A stretch of 64,000 bases of DNA from Roseiarcus sp963765375 (lineage in GTDB: Bacteria > Pseudomonadota > Alphaproteobacteria > Rhizobiales > Beijerinckiaceae). Shown in pieces: positions 9,527-18,174 of the stretch (the stretch's first letter is position 1; the number at the start of each line of letters is the position of its first letter). Location: NCBI GenBank assembly GCA_963765375.1, contig CAVXVZ010000003.1:682001-746000 (forward strand). Direction: 5' to 3'. A program made the position numbers and the translations under genes. The notes beneath the pieces were generated by a model. It searched no databases, had not been told where the DNA came from, and saw nothing but the letters and a program-made list of their open reading frames with translations.

Positions 9527-10939
9527 TTAAGGCCCTGCCGGCTCGGCGTGGCCGATGACGCGGCGCGCTTCCGGGAAAGCCCGGCGCACCGAGCGCTCGA
9601 GCGCATCGACGGCGTCGTGGACGGTCTCGACCGGCGTCGCCGGATCGACGCGGCAGTGGAAGAGGACAATCACTCCGCCCGAGGTCTCGCGCACGCGGAC
9701 ATTGTGGATGTCGCGCAGGCGCCCCTGCGCCGCCGCCGTCGCGGCGAGCGAAGCCTCGATTCTGCGAGCGAGATCGGGCCCGGCCAATCGCCCGCACGCC
9801 TCTGGCTCGGCCGGCTCGATGTGGGTCTCGACCTCGACCCCCTCGCCGATTTCCTCGGCGATGGCGTCCTCGAGCTCGGAGGCGAGCGCGTGGGCGTCGC
9901 CGAGCGGCATCGCCCGGTCGACTTCGAGATCGAGCGCGACGGACTTGCGCCCTTCGATCTCCTGGATAGTGACGTGGTGCACCGGCAGGCCTCGCCGCGC
10001 CGCAATCACCAGCACGCGCTCAAGGATCGTTTCGTCGTCGAGCTTGAGCGGATTGGCGGAAATGGTGAGTTCGGCCTCTGGCCACCGCCGGGCGATGCGC
10101 CCTTGCAACTCCGACTTGATCGCGGCGACGCGCTCGAGCGGAAGGGTGCGGGAGACCGAGACGATGACGTCGCCGACGATCCTCGCGCCGGTCGGACGCA
10201 GCCGGATCGCCTCGATTCCGGCGACCCCATCGCTGGCGATGACGAGGGAGCGGAGCGCCTCGGTCAGGCCGACGGGCGCACGGTCGACCAGCGCGTCGAT
10301 TGTCGCCCGCCCAAGGCGCCAGCCGGCCGCGGCGATGAAACCGGCGACGCCGATCGCGGCTAGCGCGTCGGCGTGGGGATAGCCGGCCCGCGTCGCAGCC
10401 AGGCCGGCGAGGACCAGCACCGACGAGACGAGGTCGCTCGAATAGTGCAGCGCGTCGGCGGCGAGCGCATGGCTCGACGTTACGCGCGCCACATGGGTCA
10501 GCGCGCGCCAGCGGAAACTATCGACGATGATCGAAAACAGGACCGCGCCGATGGCGAAGGCGTTGGCGTCGACCGCAGCGCCGCCCTCGCGGATGCGTCC
10601 GATCGCCTGGATCCCCACGCCGATCGCGAGCGCGGCGAGAAAGCCGGTCTCGGCCAGCGCCGCCACCGCCTCGATTTTCGCGTGGCCGAACGGATGATCG
10701 GCGTCGGCCGGCTTGTCGGCCGCGCGCACCGCGAATAAGGTTAGCGCGCTCGCGCCGATGTCGAGCGCGTTATGCGCCCCCTCGGAAAGGAGCGCGAGCG
10801 AGCCGGACGCGAAACCGGCCGCGAGCTTGACGGCTGCCAGGATCGTGCTGGCGCCGATCGAGGCCGTCGCGGCGCGCTGCTTGAGCTCCGAGCGGGCCTC
10901 GGCCGGAAGGCGCGGCTCAAGCGCCAAGGCGCGACGCAT
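9527..10939 (-). CDS. cation diffusion facilitator (CDF) metal exporter, triple CTD
   Basis: The start at 10939 (MRRALALEPRLP) is chosen because upstream codons do not resemble a CDF, giving 470 residues. Membrane helix 2 carries H-x3-D (HNALD) and helix 5 carries D-x3-H-x3-D (DALHYSSD), the tetrahedral metal site for Zn, Fe or Mn. After about residue 205 there are three similar ferredoxin-like units of about 85 residues. Each runs from a G-x-x-I/H-x-V-x-I/V strand to a final strand near an N/E/A-P pair (…ISANP, …HIEP, …HAEP). Ordinary CDFs have one such domain. The gene ends tail to tail with lysR, sharing TTAA. Confidence 0.85.
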   Translation of the reverse strand: MRRALALEPRLPAEARSELKQRAATASIGASTILAAVKLAAGFASGSLALLSEGAHNALDIGASALTLFAVRAADKPADADHPFGHAKIEAVAALAETGFLAALAIGVGIQAIGRIREGGAAVDANAFAIGAVLFSIIVDSFRWRALTHVARVTSSHALAADALHYSSDLVSSVLVLAGLAATRAGYPHADALAAIGVAGFIAAAGWRLGRATIDALVDRAPVGLTEALRSLVIASDGVAGIEAIRLRPTGARIVGDVIVSVSRTLPLERVAAIKSELQGRIARRWPEAELTISANPLKLDDETILERVLVIAARRGLPVHHVTIQEIEGRKSVALDLEVDRAMPLGDAHALASELEDAIAEEIGEGVEVETHIEPAEPEACGRLAGPDLARRIEASLAATAAAQGRLRDIHNVRVRETSGGVIVLFHCRVDPATPVETVHDAVDALERSVRRAFPEARRVIGHAEPAGP

Positions 10940-11018
10940 GTCTTTAGGGCTTCCCCACGAGATCGGAGGCGTTATGCTCTGAAGCCCGCGACGAAGCAAA
11001 CCCTGAAGAGGAAGCCCC

Positions 11019-11456
11019 ATGGAATATCTGCATACGATGATCCGCGTGACCGACATCAAGGCGACGGTCGCCTTCTTCGAGCTCATGGGCTTCGTCGAGA
11101 CGCGGCGCGTCGACAATGACAAGGGCCGCTACACCCTGGTCTTTCTCGCCGCGCCCGGCGACGCCGATCGGGCGAAGAAGGACCAGGCGGCGCTGGTCGA
11201 GCTCACCTACAACTGGGACCCGGAGGTCTATGCCGGCGGGCGCAATTTCGGCCACCTCGCCTATCGCGTCGACGACATCTATGCGACTTGCGCCAAGCTC
11301 AAGGCGGCCGGCGTCACGATCAACCGGCCGCCGCGCGACGGCCATATGGCCTTCATCCGCACGCCGGATAACATCTCGATCGAGCTCATCCAGAAGGGCG
11401 GCTCGCTTCCCGCCGCCGAGCCGTGGGCGTCGATGGCGAACACCGGCGTGTGGTGA
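11019..11456 (+). CDS. gloA: lactoylglutathione lyase (glyoxalase I)
   Basis: This 145-residue VOC-fold protein begins MEYLHTMIRVTD and contains VELTYNW and GHLAYRVDD. The four metal ligands of Ni-type glyoxalase I are all visible: His5, Glu61, His79 and Glu122. It isomerises the methylglyoxal-glutathione hemithioacetal to S-lactoylglutathione in the cytosol, the first step of methylglyoxal detoxification. AGAGGAAG precedes the ATG at good distance. It is divergent from the CDF gene (79 bp between starts). Confidence 0.93.
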   Translation: MEYLHTMIRVTDIKATVAFFELMGFVETRRVDNDKGRYTLVFLAAPGDADRAKKDQAALVELTYNWDPEVYAGGRNFGHLAYRVDDIYATCAKLKAAGVTINRPPRDGHMAFIRTPDNISIELIQKGGSLPAAEPWASMANTGVW

Positions 11457-11474
11457 GGGCTGACGCCCCCTCGC

Positions 11475-12326
11475 TCACGCCGCAAGAAAGTCGCGGACAG
11501 CGCCGATCTGGTCTTCGCTCACCAGCGCCGGCGCATGGCCTATTCCAGGCAGTTCGATGAGTTTGGCCTTCGGACCGCGCCTGGTCATCCCTTCGGCGGC
11601 TTCGTGGGTCAGGAGATCGGATTGGGCGCCGCGCAAGACCAGGGTCGGGCACCGGATGGCCTCCCACACCGGCCACATGTCAACGTCTTGGAGCGGGCCA
11701 GCCTTGAATGCGTCGGCGATGCGCGGATCGTAGGCGAATCCCCATCCTCCTTCGGGCTTTCGCTCTGCCATGTCGCCGGCCATCTTTCGCCATTGCTCGT
11801 CCGTGAGCGTACCGAACGACGCCGCGAGCTTCCGGATCGCGCCTTCGAATGCCTCCAGTGATGGAAAGGTCGGGTCGAGCCCGACATAGCTCGCGATTCT
11901 CTCCAGACCCTCCTTCGCCAAGTAGGGACCGATGTCGTTGAGAACGAGCTTGCGTATAGGATTTCCCGGCTGCGAGGCGGCGATCATGCCAATGATGCCG
12001 CCCATCGACGTTCCAAGCCAGTCGACGCTGTCGACGTCGAGCCGCGCGACCAGCGCCGCGCAATCGGCGACGTAAAGCGGGTAGTTGTACTCCGACGCGA
12101 CCGTCAGCCGTTCGCTGCGCCCGCGCCCGGGCATGTCGGGAGCGATCACCCGATAATGCGCCGACAGGGCCTCGGCGATCGTGTCGAAATCCTTGCCGTT
12201 GCGGGTCAGCCCATGAACGCACATCAGCGTCGGCGCGCCGCGCGGCCCCGGCCATTCGCTGTACACGACCCGATGAAAGCCGGATGGGCCGAGGCAGGAG
12301 AGATGGCGTTCGATCATCGGCGACAT
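11475..12326 (-). CDS. alpha/beta-fold hydrolase
   Basis: This 283-residue protein has the oxyanion motif CVHGLTRNGKDFD, nucleophile elbow GTSMGG (Ser about residue 107), an acid in GAQSDLL and His in PGIGHAPAL near the C-terminus. The GRGRSE motif after the third strand is typical of the epoxide-hydrolase/haloperoxidase-like branch. The substrate is unknown. It converges with gloA (18 bp apart) and is divergent from rarA. It is distinct from the hydrolase at 5121. Confidence 0.87.
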   Translation of the reverse strand: MSPMIERHLSCLGPSGFHRVVYSEWPGPRGAPTLMCVHGLTRNGKDFDTIAEALSAHYRVIAPDMPGRGRSERLTVASEYNYPLYVADCAALVARLDVDSVDWLGTSMGGIIGMIAASQPGNPIRKLVLNDIGPYLAKEGLERIASYVGLDPTFPSLEAFEGAIRKLAASFGTLTDEQWRKMAGDMAERKPEGGWGFAYDPRIADAFKAGPLQDVDMWPVWEAIRCPTLVLRGAQSDLLTHEAAEGMTRRGPKAKLIELPGIGHAPALVSEDQIGAVRDFLAA

Positions 12327-12451
12327 ACCTTGAGGCTTGGACCTTGAGGCTTGGAACTTCGACCAAACTCGCGCGGCCGGCGAGTTTGAGCAAGGGGCGC
12401 AGCCCTCGCTTGTCGCTGGACAGCCGCCGCTGAGCGCGAGACAAAGCGCCC

Positions 12452-13759
12452 ATGAGCCTTGTCGACGATGCCGGCGCGAAAGCCGAGCCGCCGCCGGCGC
12501 CGCTTGCCGAGCGGCTGCGGCCGGGGACGCTCGCCGAGGTTTCGGGCCAGGAGCACCTGACCGGGCCGGACGGGTCGCTGACCCGGCTCATCGCGGCGCC
12601 GTCGCTCGGCTCGATGATCTTCTGGGGGCCGCCGGGCAGCGGCAAGACGACGGTCGCGCGGCTGATCGGGGCCTCGCGCAACGACGCCTTCGTCCAGGTC
12701 TCCGCCATCCACACCGGCGTCGCCGAATTGAAGAAAATCTTCGACGCCGCGCGCAGCCGCCGCGCGCAAGGGCTGGGAACGCTGCTTTTCGTCGACGAGA
12801 TCCATCGCTTCAACCGCGCGCAGCAGGATTCCTTCCTGCCGGTGATGGAGGACGGTTCGATCACCCTCATTGGCGCGACGACCGAGAATCCGTCGTTCGA
12901 GCTCAACGCGTCGCTGCTCTCCCGCGCTCGCGCGCTCGTCTTTCGCCCGCTCGGGCCCGAGGCGCTCGAAGCGCTGCTCGAACGCGCCGAGCGGCTGCTG
13001 GCGAAGCCGCTGCCGCTCGACCTTGGAGCGCGCGAGGCGCTCGTCGGAATGGCCGACGGCGACGGCCGCGCGGCGCTGACGCTCGCCGAGGAGGTCTGGC
13101 GCGCCGCCCGCCCGGACGAGACGCTGGACGCGGCCCGCCTGGTCGAGGTCGTGCAGCGGCGCGCGCCGATCTACGACAAGGCGCAGGACGGCCATTACAA
13201 TCTGATCTCGGCCCTGCATAAGTGCGTGCGCGGCTCCGATCCCGACGCGGCGCTCTATTATCTGGCGCGGATGTTCGACGCCGGCGAGGACCCGTTGTTC
13301 ATCGCAAGGCGGGTCGTGCGCATGGCGTCCGAGGATATCGGCCTTGCCGACCCGCAGGCGCTCGTGGTCGCCAACGCCGCCAAGGACGCCTACGATTTCC
13401 TTGGGAGCCCGGAGGGAGAGTTGGCGATCGCCGAGGCGGTTGTCTATGTCGCCGCCGCGCCGAAATCGAATGCGGTCTACAAGGCGTTCGGCGCCGCGCA
13501 GGCGCTCGCCAAGGCGCATGGCTCTCCCGCGCCGCCCAAGACAATCCTCAACGCCCCGACCCGACTCATGAAGCGCGAGGGCTACGGCGCCGACTATGAG
13601 TACGACCACGACGCGCCCGACGCTTTCAGCGGCCAGAACTACTGGCCTGAAAAGGTCGGCCGCCACACGCTTTACGAGCCGGTCGAGCGTGGCTTCGAGC
13701 GCCAGATCAGGAAGCGGCTCGAATACTGGGCGCGGCTCAGGAAGGAGCGGGGGCTGTAG
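12452..13759 (+). CDS. rarA: replication-associated recombination protein A (MgsA)
   Basis: This 435-residue AAA+ ATPase has Walker A GPPGSGKTT (residues 59-67), Walker B LLFVDEIHR (111-119), sensor motif ATTENPSFELN and the C-terminal tetramerisation part (LARMFDAGEDPLFIARRVVR, NAPTRLMKREGYG). RarA acts at stalled replication forks with SSB and RecA. Length and motif order match the family throughout. The gene starts 125 bp from the divergent hydrolase. Downstream genes are on the other strand, so it is monocistronic. Confidence 0.95.
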   Translation: MSLVDDAGAKAEPPPAPLAERLRPGTLAEVSGQEHLTGPDGSLTRLIAAPSLGSMIFWGPPGSGKTTVARLIGASRNDAFVQVSAIHTGVAELKKIFDAARSRRAQGLGTLLFVDEIHRFNRAQQDSFLPVMEDGSITLIGATTENPSFELNASLLSRARALVFRPLGPEALEALLERAERLLAKPLPLDLGAREALVGMADGDGRAALTLAEEVWRAARPDETLDAARLVEVVQRRAPIYDKAQDGHYNLISALHKCVRGSDPDAALYYLARMFDAGEDPLFIARRVVRMASEDIGLADPQALVVANAAKDAYDFLGSPEGELAIAEAVVYVAAAPKSNAVYKAFGAAQALAKAHGSPAPPKTILNAPTRLMKREGYGADYEYDHDAPDAFSGQNYWPEKVGRHTLYEPVERGFERQIRKRLEYWARLRKERGL

Positions 13760-13836
13760 CCGCACTCGGCTCCACGGCAACCGACGCGGTCAGCGACCGG
13801 GCTAAGAGCCAATAAGGATCGCGCTGGGAAGAGCGA

Positions 13837-13867
13837 GAAAAAGAGGCCGCCCTGCAAAGGCGGCCTC
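13837..13867 (-). terminator. Rho-independent terminator of the PEP-CTERM gene
   Basis: A perfect 9-bp inverted repeat (GAGGCCGCC at 13843-13851, GGCGGCCTC at 13859-13867) with a 7-nt loop is followed on the minus strand by TTTTTC. It lies about 60 bp past the stop of the minus-strand PEP-CTERM gene. On the plus strand no T run follows, so it serves the minus strand. Confidence 0.8.
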
Positions 13868-13924
13868 GGATCCTATCAAAAAAGACCACACGAACTGGTC
13901 GGCCAAGATGTTGCGGCGGCTCTT

Positions 13925-14614
13925 TCAGGCCCCGAGCGCGGTTCTGGCGCGCAAGCGATAGCTGGCGAAGCCGAGGCCGGCGAAGCCGAGCGCCATCATT
14001 ACCCATGTGGAGGTCTCGGGCACGTCTTCCGCGATCAGGTTCACATCGCCTTCCCCGATCACGCCGATGAACGTGCCGGTTATCACGTTCACGCCGTTGT
14101 GCAAGGCGAATGTCCCCGAACTGTAGTTGGTGTCGCCGAGGAAATAGTTAATGTCCGGATTGCTGCCCTGCTCCTCGCAGGCGTTGCAGGGAACGGACGT
14201 AAGGTTCCCGACCGCCGCCTGGCCCGGGTTCTGCGGGGCGGGCCCAAACGGACTGGCCGCCGGCGCCATTGGGACGCCGTTGTCGAACAACTCAAACTGA
14301 TCGCCGGAGGTTTCGACGTCGGTGACCGTCAGCGTGCCAGCGCCGTCGATCGTTACCGACCAAGCGTTTAGACTATTGGCCGGAAGATTGATCGCGTTGC
14401 CGAAGGTCGGCCACGGCAACGTCGGTCCATGAGTGAAGACGGTGCCGAACGAGTTGCCGAAGATTGGGCTCGGCGTGATGGTGAAGTGACCGGTGTACCA
14501 TTGATTGGTGGTGATAGCGGCCTGCGCAAACGCGGCGTCCGGAAGGGCAACGAACCCAACCGCCCCCAATATTCCCGCCGCCAATGCAGTTGATAGAAAT
14601 TTGCCGGTCTTCAT
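13925..14614 (-). CDS. PEP-CTERM sorting-domain protein
   Basis: This 229-residue exported protein has a signal peptide (MKTGKFLSTALAAGILGAVG, cleavage probably after DAAFA near residue 30). The middle is Gly/Asn/Thr-rich and low in charge. The C-terminus has a PEP-CTERM-like signal: VPETSTWVMMALGFAGLGFA followed by Arg-rich SYRLRAR. The usual P-E-P reads P-E-T here. Such proteins are processed by exosortase and displayed or released at the surface, often with exopolysaccharide production; no exosortase is in this window. A strong terminator follows and repeated TAATGAGGCG sites lie upstream. Confidence 0.85.
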   Translation of the reverse strand: MKTGKFLSTALAAGILGAVGFVALPDAAFAQAAITTNQWYTGHFTITPSPIFGNSFGTVFTHGPTLPWPTFGNAINLPANSLNAWSVTIDGAGTLTVTDVETSGDQFELFDNGVPMAPAASPFGPAPQNPGQAAVGNLTSVPCNACEEQGSNPDINYFLGDTNYSSGTFALHNGVNVITGTFIGVIGEGDVNLIAEDVPETSTWVMMALGFAGLGFASYRLRARTALGA

Positions 14615-14640
14615 GGCGTTTCCCCCGAATGGCGCGCTCC

Positions 14641-14699
14641 TAATGAGGCGTGAGCCTCCTAATGAGGCGCTCCCTAATGAGGCGCCCCTTAAAGAGGCG
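14641..14699. repeat. four iterated TAATGAGGCG-like motifs
   Basis: TAATGAGGCG occurs at 14641, 14660 and 14675, and TAAAGAGGCG at 14690, spaced 19, 15 and 15 bp. They lie 27-85 bp upstream of the PEP-CTERM start (on the minus strand the motif reads CGCCTCATTA). An inverted repeat AACATTA/TAATGTT (14703-14724) follows. Iterated sites in this position suggest a transcription-factor array; the factor is unknown. Confidence 0.6.
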
Positions 14700-14735
14700 T
14701 CAACATTACCTTTAGTTAATGTTCACGCGATGGCG

Positions 14736-16157
14736 ATGTCCCGGTCTTTGTTGAAATTCTCGAAGCGGTGGCTGCTGGCTGAGAATTATGCGGCCTCGGC
14801 GATTTGAGCAAGAGGCTCCACCGTGGCAGGCTTGGAGTTGGTCTTGTCGAGCGCCGCGCGCAGGGCGGGCAGTTGCTTGAAGGCCTTCAGCTTTCGAAAA
14901 CCCTTGGTCGCTTCCTGCATCGCGGCGGCGGTCCAGCGCATCGCCATCGAGGGGGAGCGCCAGTATTTGACGTTCCGGCAAACACGACGCACCGTGCCCA
15001 TGACATTCTCGATGATGTTCGTGCAGGCAAGCGAGCGGCGCAGTTCGCGCGGAAGGCCGAGACGCGTCACGGTCAGCATCTCGTCCAGCCCTTCCAGGAT
15101 CGAGGCGGCGACGCCCTCCCAGTCCCGTTCGAGACGGCGGGCGAGGTTGCGCAGCAGCTTTTCGGCCTTGGCCGCGTCATCCATTTCCCAGGCCTGCCGC
15201 AAGACGCTTCGCACCGACGCGTGCATCGATTTGGGCAGTCGCTCCAGAATGTTGCGCGCCTTGTGAATCTGGCAACGCTGGATCGGCGTATCGCGTCCGA
15301 AGGTCCTCTTGATCGCCTTCGACAGCGCCTTCGAGCCATCGATGATGAAGAGACGCCGCACGGTGGGATCGAGGCCGCGTTCAATGAGATTGTCGATGAG
15401 CGCCTGCACGGTCGTTGCGTTTTCCGTCGCCCCCTCGACGAGACCCAGCGGGTGTTTGTCGCCCGCCGCGTCGATGCCGAGCGCCGCCACCAGCAGCATG
15501 TCCTCGGCCATATGGATGCCGTCGATCTGGATCACCAGCAGATCAAGAGCGTCGAGCCTGGTCGACATCCACTCCCTCATGCGCGCCGTCGATAAAGCGA
15601 CGAAGCGCCGGGAAGTCGCCGACTTCGACAAGCCGGCTCCGTCGGCGGCCGGAACGTCCCCTTCGGGCAGGCGAACCGAACGCTTGAATTTGCGCGTCGA
15701 GACGTTGATCAGCATCTGGTTCATCGCCCATCGGCCGAGCCAATCTTCGCTTGCCGCGCTTTCCCAGCTCGGCAACACGTATTCGACGCCATTACGCCCG
15801 CGAACACGTGGGCGCTCGACCTCGACTTTGCCGCCGTGAAAACCGATCTTGCCCTTCGTCCGACCCCAGCGGTGCGCCTTGCGGCTCTCGCCCCGCTCAT
15901 GACGCGCGCCGCAAGCGGCCACCGCGTCCTCTTCCAGCATCTCCGTCAGCGATTCGATCCCGGCCGCAAGGCAAAAGCGCTCAAAACTCGCCGACATGCC
16001 CGCAAGCGCTTCCGTCTTCAGCGCATAGGTAGGAATCGCCGTGGATGTGATATGCTTTTTCATGGCGTTGCTTTCCTTCGTTGGAATCAGCACCCCGAGC
16101 CTAAAGGCTCAAGGCGAGCAACGCCGCTCCTTCCTTTTCAACATTCCCCGGGACATC
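14736..16157 (-). mobile_element. IS256-family insertion sequence
   Basis: The ends are inverted repeats beginning GATGTCCCGG (14736 on the left; complement at 16148-16157 on the right), with further matches out to TTGAAA, about 18 of 22. The element is about 1422 bp and carries one transposase. IS256-family insertions normally create 8-9 bp target duplications, but the flanks here (CGCGATGGC left, CCCGCTTTT right) do not match. The truncated gene at the right border has no partner on the left, so the flanks were probably rearranged after insertion. Confidence 0.8.
14786..16063 (-). CDS. IS256-family (mutator-type) transposase
   Basis: Translation from the ATG at 16063 (MKKHITSTAIPTYALK, preceded by GAAGGAAAG) gives 425 residues. 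The DDE catalytic triad is visible: Asp in LVIQIDGIHMAED, Asp in LFIIDGSKALSKAI and Glu in CTNIIENVMGTVRR. It also has the CQIHKARNILERLP segment typical of IS256 transposases. The frame is open throughout, so the enzyme could be functional. An alternative upstream ATG at 16093 would add 10 residues. Confidence 0.92.
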   Translation of the reverse strand: MKKHITSTAIPTYALKTEALAGMSASFERFCLAAGIESLTEMLEEDAVAACGARHERGESRKAHRWGRTKGKIGFHGGKVEVERPRVRGRNGVEYVLPSWESAASEDWLGRWAMNQMLINVSTRKFKRSVRLPEGDVPAADGAGLSKSATSRRFVALSTARMREWMSTRLDALDLLVIQIDGIHMAEDMLLVAALGIDAAGDKHPLGLVEGATENATTVQALIDNLIERGLDPTVRRLFIIDGSKALSKAIKRTFGRDTPIQRCQIHKARNILERLPKSMHASVRSVLRQAWEMDDAAKAEKLLRNLARRLERDWEGVAASILEGLDEMLTVTRLGLPRELRRSLACTNIIENVMGTVRRVCRNVKYWRSPSMAMRWTAAAMQEATKGFRKLKAFKQLPALRAALDKTNSKPATVEPLAQIAEAA

Positions 16158-16158
16158 C

Positions 16159-17592
16159 CCGCTTTTCAACCTCGGCTGGACCTATCTGCGCTGTGCGCGC
16201 TTCAAAGAGGCGGTGAGCGTCCTGCAGCGGACGACCGAATTGCGGCCGAGCTACGTCGAGGCGCTGACGAACCTGACCCTCGCGCTGGCCGCGGACGGGC
16301 GGCGGCCGGAAGCCGTGAGCGCGTACCGCAAGCTCAGCCGGATCGCAGACAATCCGATCGAGCGCCGATACTTTCTGGCCCACGTGCTGGAGATCGAAGG
16401 CAGGGCGGCGGAGGCCGAGGCGGAGCTGCGCCACGTGCTCGCAGTTGCGCCGGGACAGGTCGATTCACGCGCTCTGCTCGCCCAGCTTCTCCTCCGGCGA
16501 GGCGCTTTCGACGAGGCCGAACGGCAACTGAGAGGAACGCTCGACGTCCTCCCGAGCGGCTTTCTTTCCCTCGCCAAAGCGAAGCGGATGACCGAGGCGG
16601 ACCGGCCGCTTATCGAGCGCATGCGAGCGCGCGCCGAGGGGCCTCATCTCGACAGGTTTTCGCGGATTCACGTTCACTTTGGCCTCGGTAAGGCTTACGA
16701 GGACCTCGGCGACTACGCGGAGGCGATGCGCCACTACGATCAAGGAAACCGACTCAAAGCGATGTCGGCGCCCTTCGATCGCGCGGCCATGGCGAAGCAA
16801 TTCGACGTGATCAGCGCACGCTTCGCTGCGAAAGAGGTGCAGCGCGCGGAGCGGAAGCCGGCGCTGCCGGCTGCGCCGGGACAGGAGTTGCCGGTGTTCA
16901 TCGTCGGCATGCCCCGCTCCGGCACGACGCTTGTCGAGCAGATCCTCTCATCTCACCCCTCGGTCGCGGCGGGCGATGAGCTGCATTTCTGGCTCGGCCA
17001 GGTCCGCGGCCCGAACGGCCCCCGACTTGAGGCCCTCGACCCGGAGGCCATGGCCGAGGCCGCCGCCAGCTATCTTGCGCTCTTGCGCGGCATAGGCCCC
17101 CAGGCGCTGCGCGTAACCGACAAGGCGCCGGGCAACGTCGATCGTCTTGGGCTGTTGGCGCTTGCTCTTCCTCAGGCGCGGATCATCCATTGCCGACGCC
17201 ATCCCGTCGCGACCTGCCTGTCAATCTACTTCGAGCTATTCGATTCGAGCTGGGATTTCGCCTACGATCGCGGCGATCTCGCATTCGCCTATCGCCAGTA
17301 CGAGCGCCTGATGGACCACTGGCGAGGCGTCTTGCCGCCGGACCGTTTCACCGAGGTCGAGTACGAGACGCTGGTGCACGACCGGGAGGCTGAGACGCGC
17401 CGCTTGATCGCTTTCTGCGGACTCGACTGGGACGACGCTTGCCTTCAGCCCCAGCGCAACGAGCGCAGCGTGAAGACGGCGAGCGTCTGGCAGGCTCGGC
17501 AGCCGGTCTACACGACCTCGGTCGATCGCTGGCGTCGCTTCGAGCCGTGGCTTGGAGAGCTGCGAGAATTGATGCCGCGGACGGAAACCTGA
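16159..17592 (+). pseudogene. TPR-repeat sulfotransferase, 5'-truncated at an IS256 end
   Basis: An open frame runs without a proper start codon from the IS256 border (16159, NLGWTYLRCARFKEAV) to 17592. Residues up to about 250 are TPR helices (RPSYVEALTNLTLALAADGR, and FGLGKAYEDLGDYAEAMRHY). They are followed by a sulfotransferase domain with the 5'-phosphosulfate loop VGMPRSGTTLVEQILSSHP and a later HCRRHPVATCLS segment. The family transfers sulfate from PAPS, often to exported carbohydrate or peptide. The N-terminal TPR part and promoter are lost. A GTG at 16213 could start a shortened protein. The left flank of the IS does not contain the missing 5' end. Confidence 0.8.
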
Positions 17593-17674
17593 GTTGCTGG
17601 CGTTGAAGGCATTGTGCAAGCGCCCCTCGACAGGGTTCGCGAGGACAGGCCATTTGGGATCACACGATTTTGTA

Positions 17675-17735
17675 GCTATCCAGCGAACTTCGCCTTCAGC
17701 GCCTTGACGGCGTTAGGCGTGGCGAAGGGGCACGG
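17675..17735 (-). repeat. diverged duplicate of the coaD 3' end
   Basis: On the minus strand this reads PFATPNAVKALKAKF then AG and stop, closely matching the true coaD end PFAPPNVVKALKAKF-ER-stop at 18175-18225. At nucleotide level the two are about 80% identical over some 60 bp, with a shared 23-bp core (CGAACTTCGCCTTCAGCGCC and onward). The coaD gene itself is complete, so this is an extra copy of the gene tail 440 bp beyond its stop in the same orientation. Confidence 0.75.
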
Positions 17736-18174
17736 TGACTTCCTCAACGATATGATCGCCTTCGTGGCGCAGCTCTCAGTTTCCGGAAATTGCGGCCATG
17801 CGACGTGCAAAGCGGGAGCCGGTTTTGCCGGATCGGGAGTAGGGATGACTCCAGTTCCGAGCCCTCGACATGGGGCGATGATGCTCGCCGGAGTCGCCGG
17901 TCTCTTATGGATTGCCGCACGCCGGAGGGCGAAAGCACGGTCCGCCGCGATCGCTTGAATGTTGCGGCGCGACTGCGGAGCGAGCTGAGGGGATAGCGCG
18001 CTCCGCGCGACGGGTAGGGCGCCATGATCGCGAGGCCGAAATCGGAAAGCTTCCCGCCGTATCGGATCAGCGCGCGATCCGCGCGCGTCCGTATCGGGTC
18101 TGGCGCGCGCTCTCTTATCGGGTCGTCCATATTGGAGGCCTCCTCAGACGGGAAAGCCGGCGAGCGGCCGAACT
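17736..18174. other. gene-poor stretch between the two coaD tails, with a PEP-CTERM-like remnant
   Basis: On the plus strand, 17845-17958 encodes TPVPSPRHGAMMLAGVAGLL followed by an Arg/Lys-rich end. This resembles the C-terminal sorting signal of the window's PEP-CTERM proteins, but has no signal peptide or body upstream, so it looks like a remnant. On the minus strand an ATG at about 18130, just 3' of coaD and preceded by GAGGAGG, opens a frame ending at 17744 (MDDPIRERAPDPIR…). Its composition is unlike a conserved protein and I do not call it. Confidence 0.4.

Larger units (their letters stand above)
7116..9530 (+). pseudogene. LysR-family regulator split by an IS110-family element
   Basis: The 5' part (7116-7587) encodes the LysR winged helix-turn-helix (MELRHLRYFVAVAEEGSLTV, then AQPSLSRQIRDLE) and the start of the effector domain. 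The 3' part (9091-9530) encodes the remaining effector domain (LTEPLVVVFPSDHRLA to the end). Joining 7587 to 9091 gives one uninterrupted frame of 303 residues, normal for the family, with AENLVYRRVL at the repaired joint. The start at 7116 is preferred over 7095 because LysR proteins begin with M-x-L-R-x-L-x-Y-F. As it stands, the regulator loses most of its effector domain. Its expected targets are the divergent SDR and hydrolase. Confidence 0.88.

Noticed and set aside
12314..13780. 488-codon minus-strand frame opposite rarA
   Set aside because: Arg/Leu/Val-rich antisense shadow; rarA has all AAA+ motifs.
14641..14699. CRISPR-like array
   Set aside because: The repeats are only 10 bp with 5-9 bp spacers of related sequence; this is an iterated motif, not CRISPR.
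17744..18130. Small minus-strand gene downstream of coaD (start MDDPIRERAPDPIR)
   Set aside because: There is a good GAGGAGG, but the translation after about 40 residues looks random and overlaps the PEP-CTERM-like remnant on the other strand; evidence is too weak for a call.
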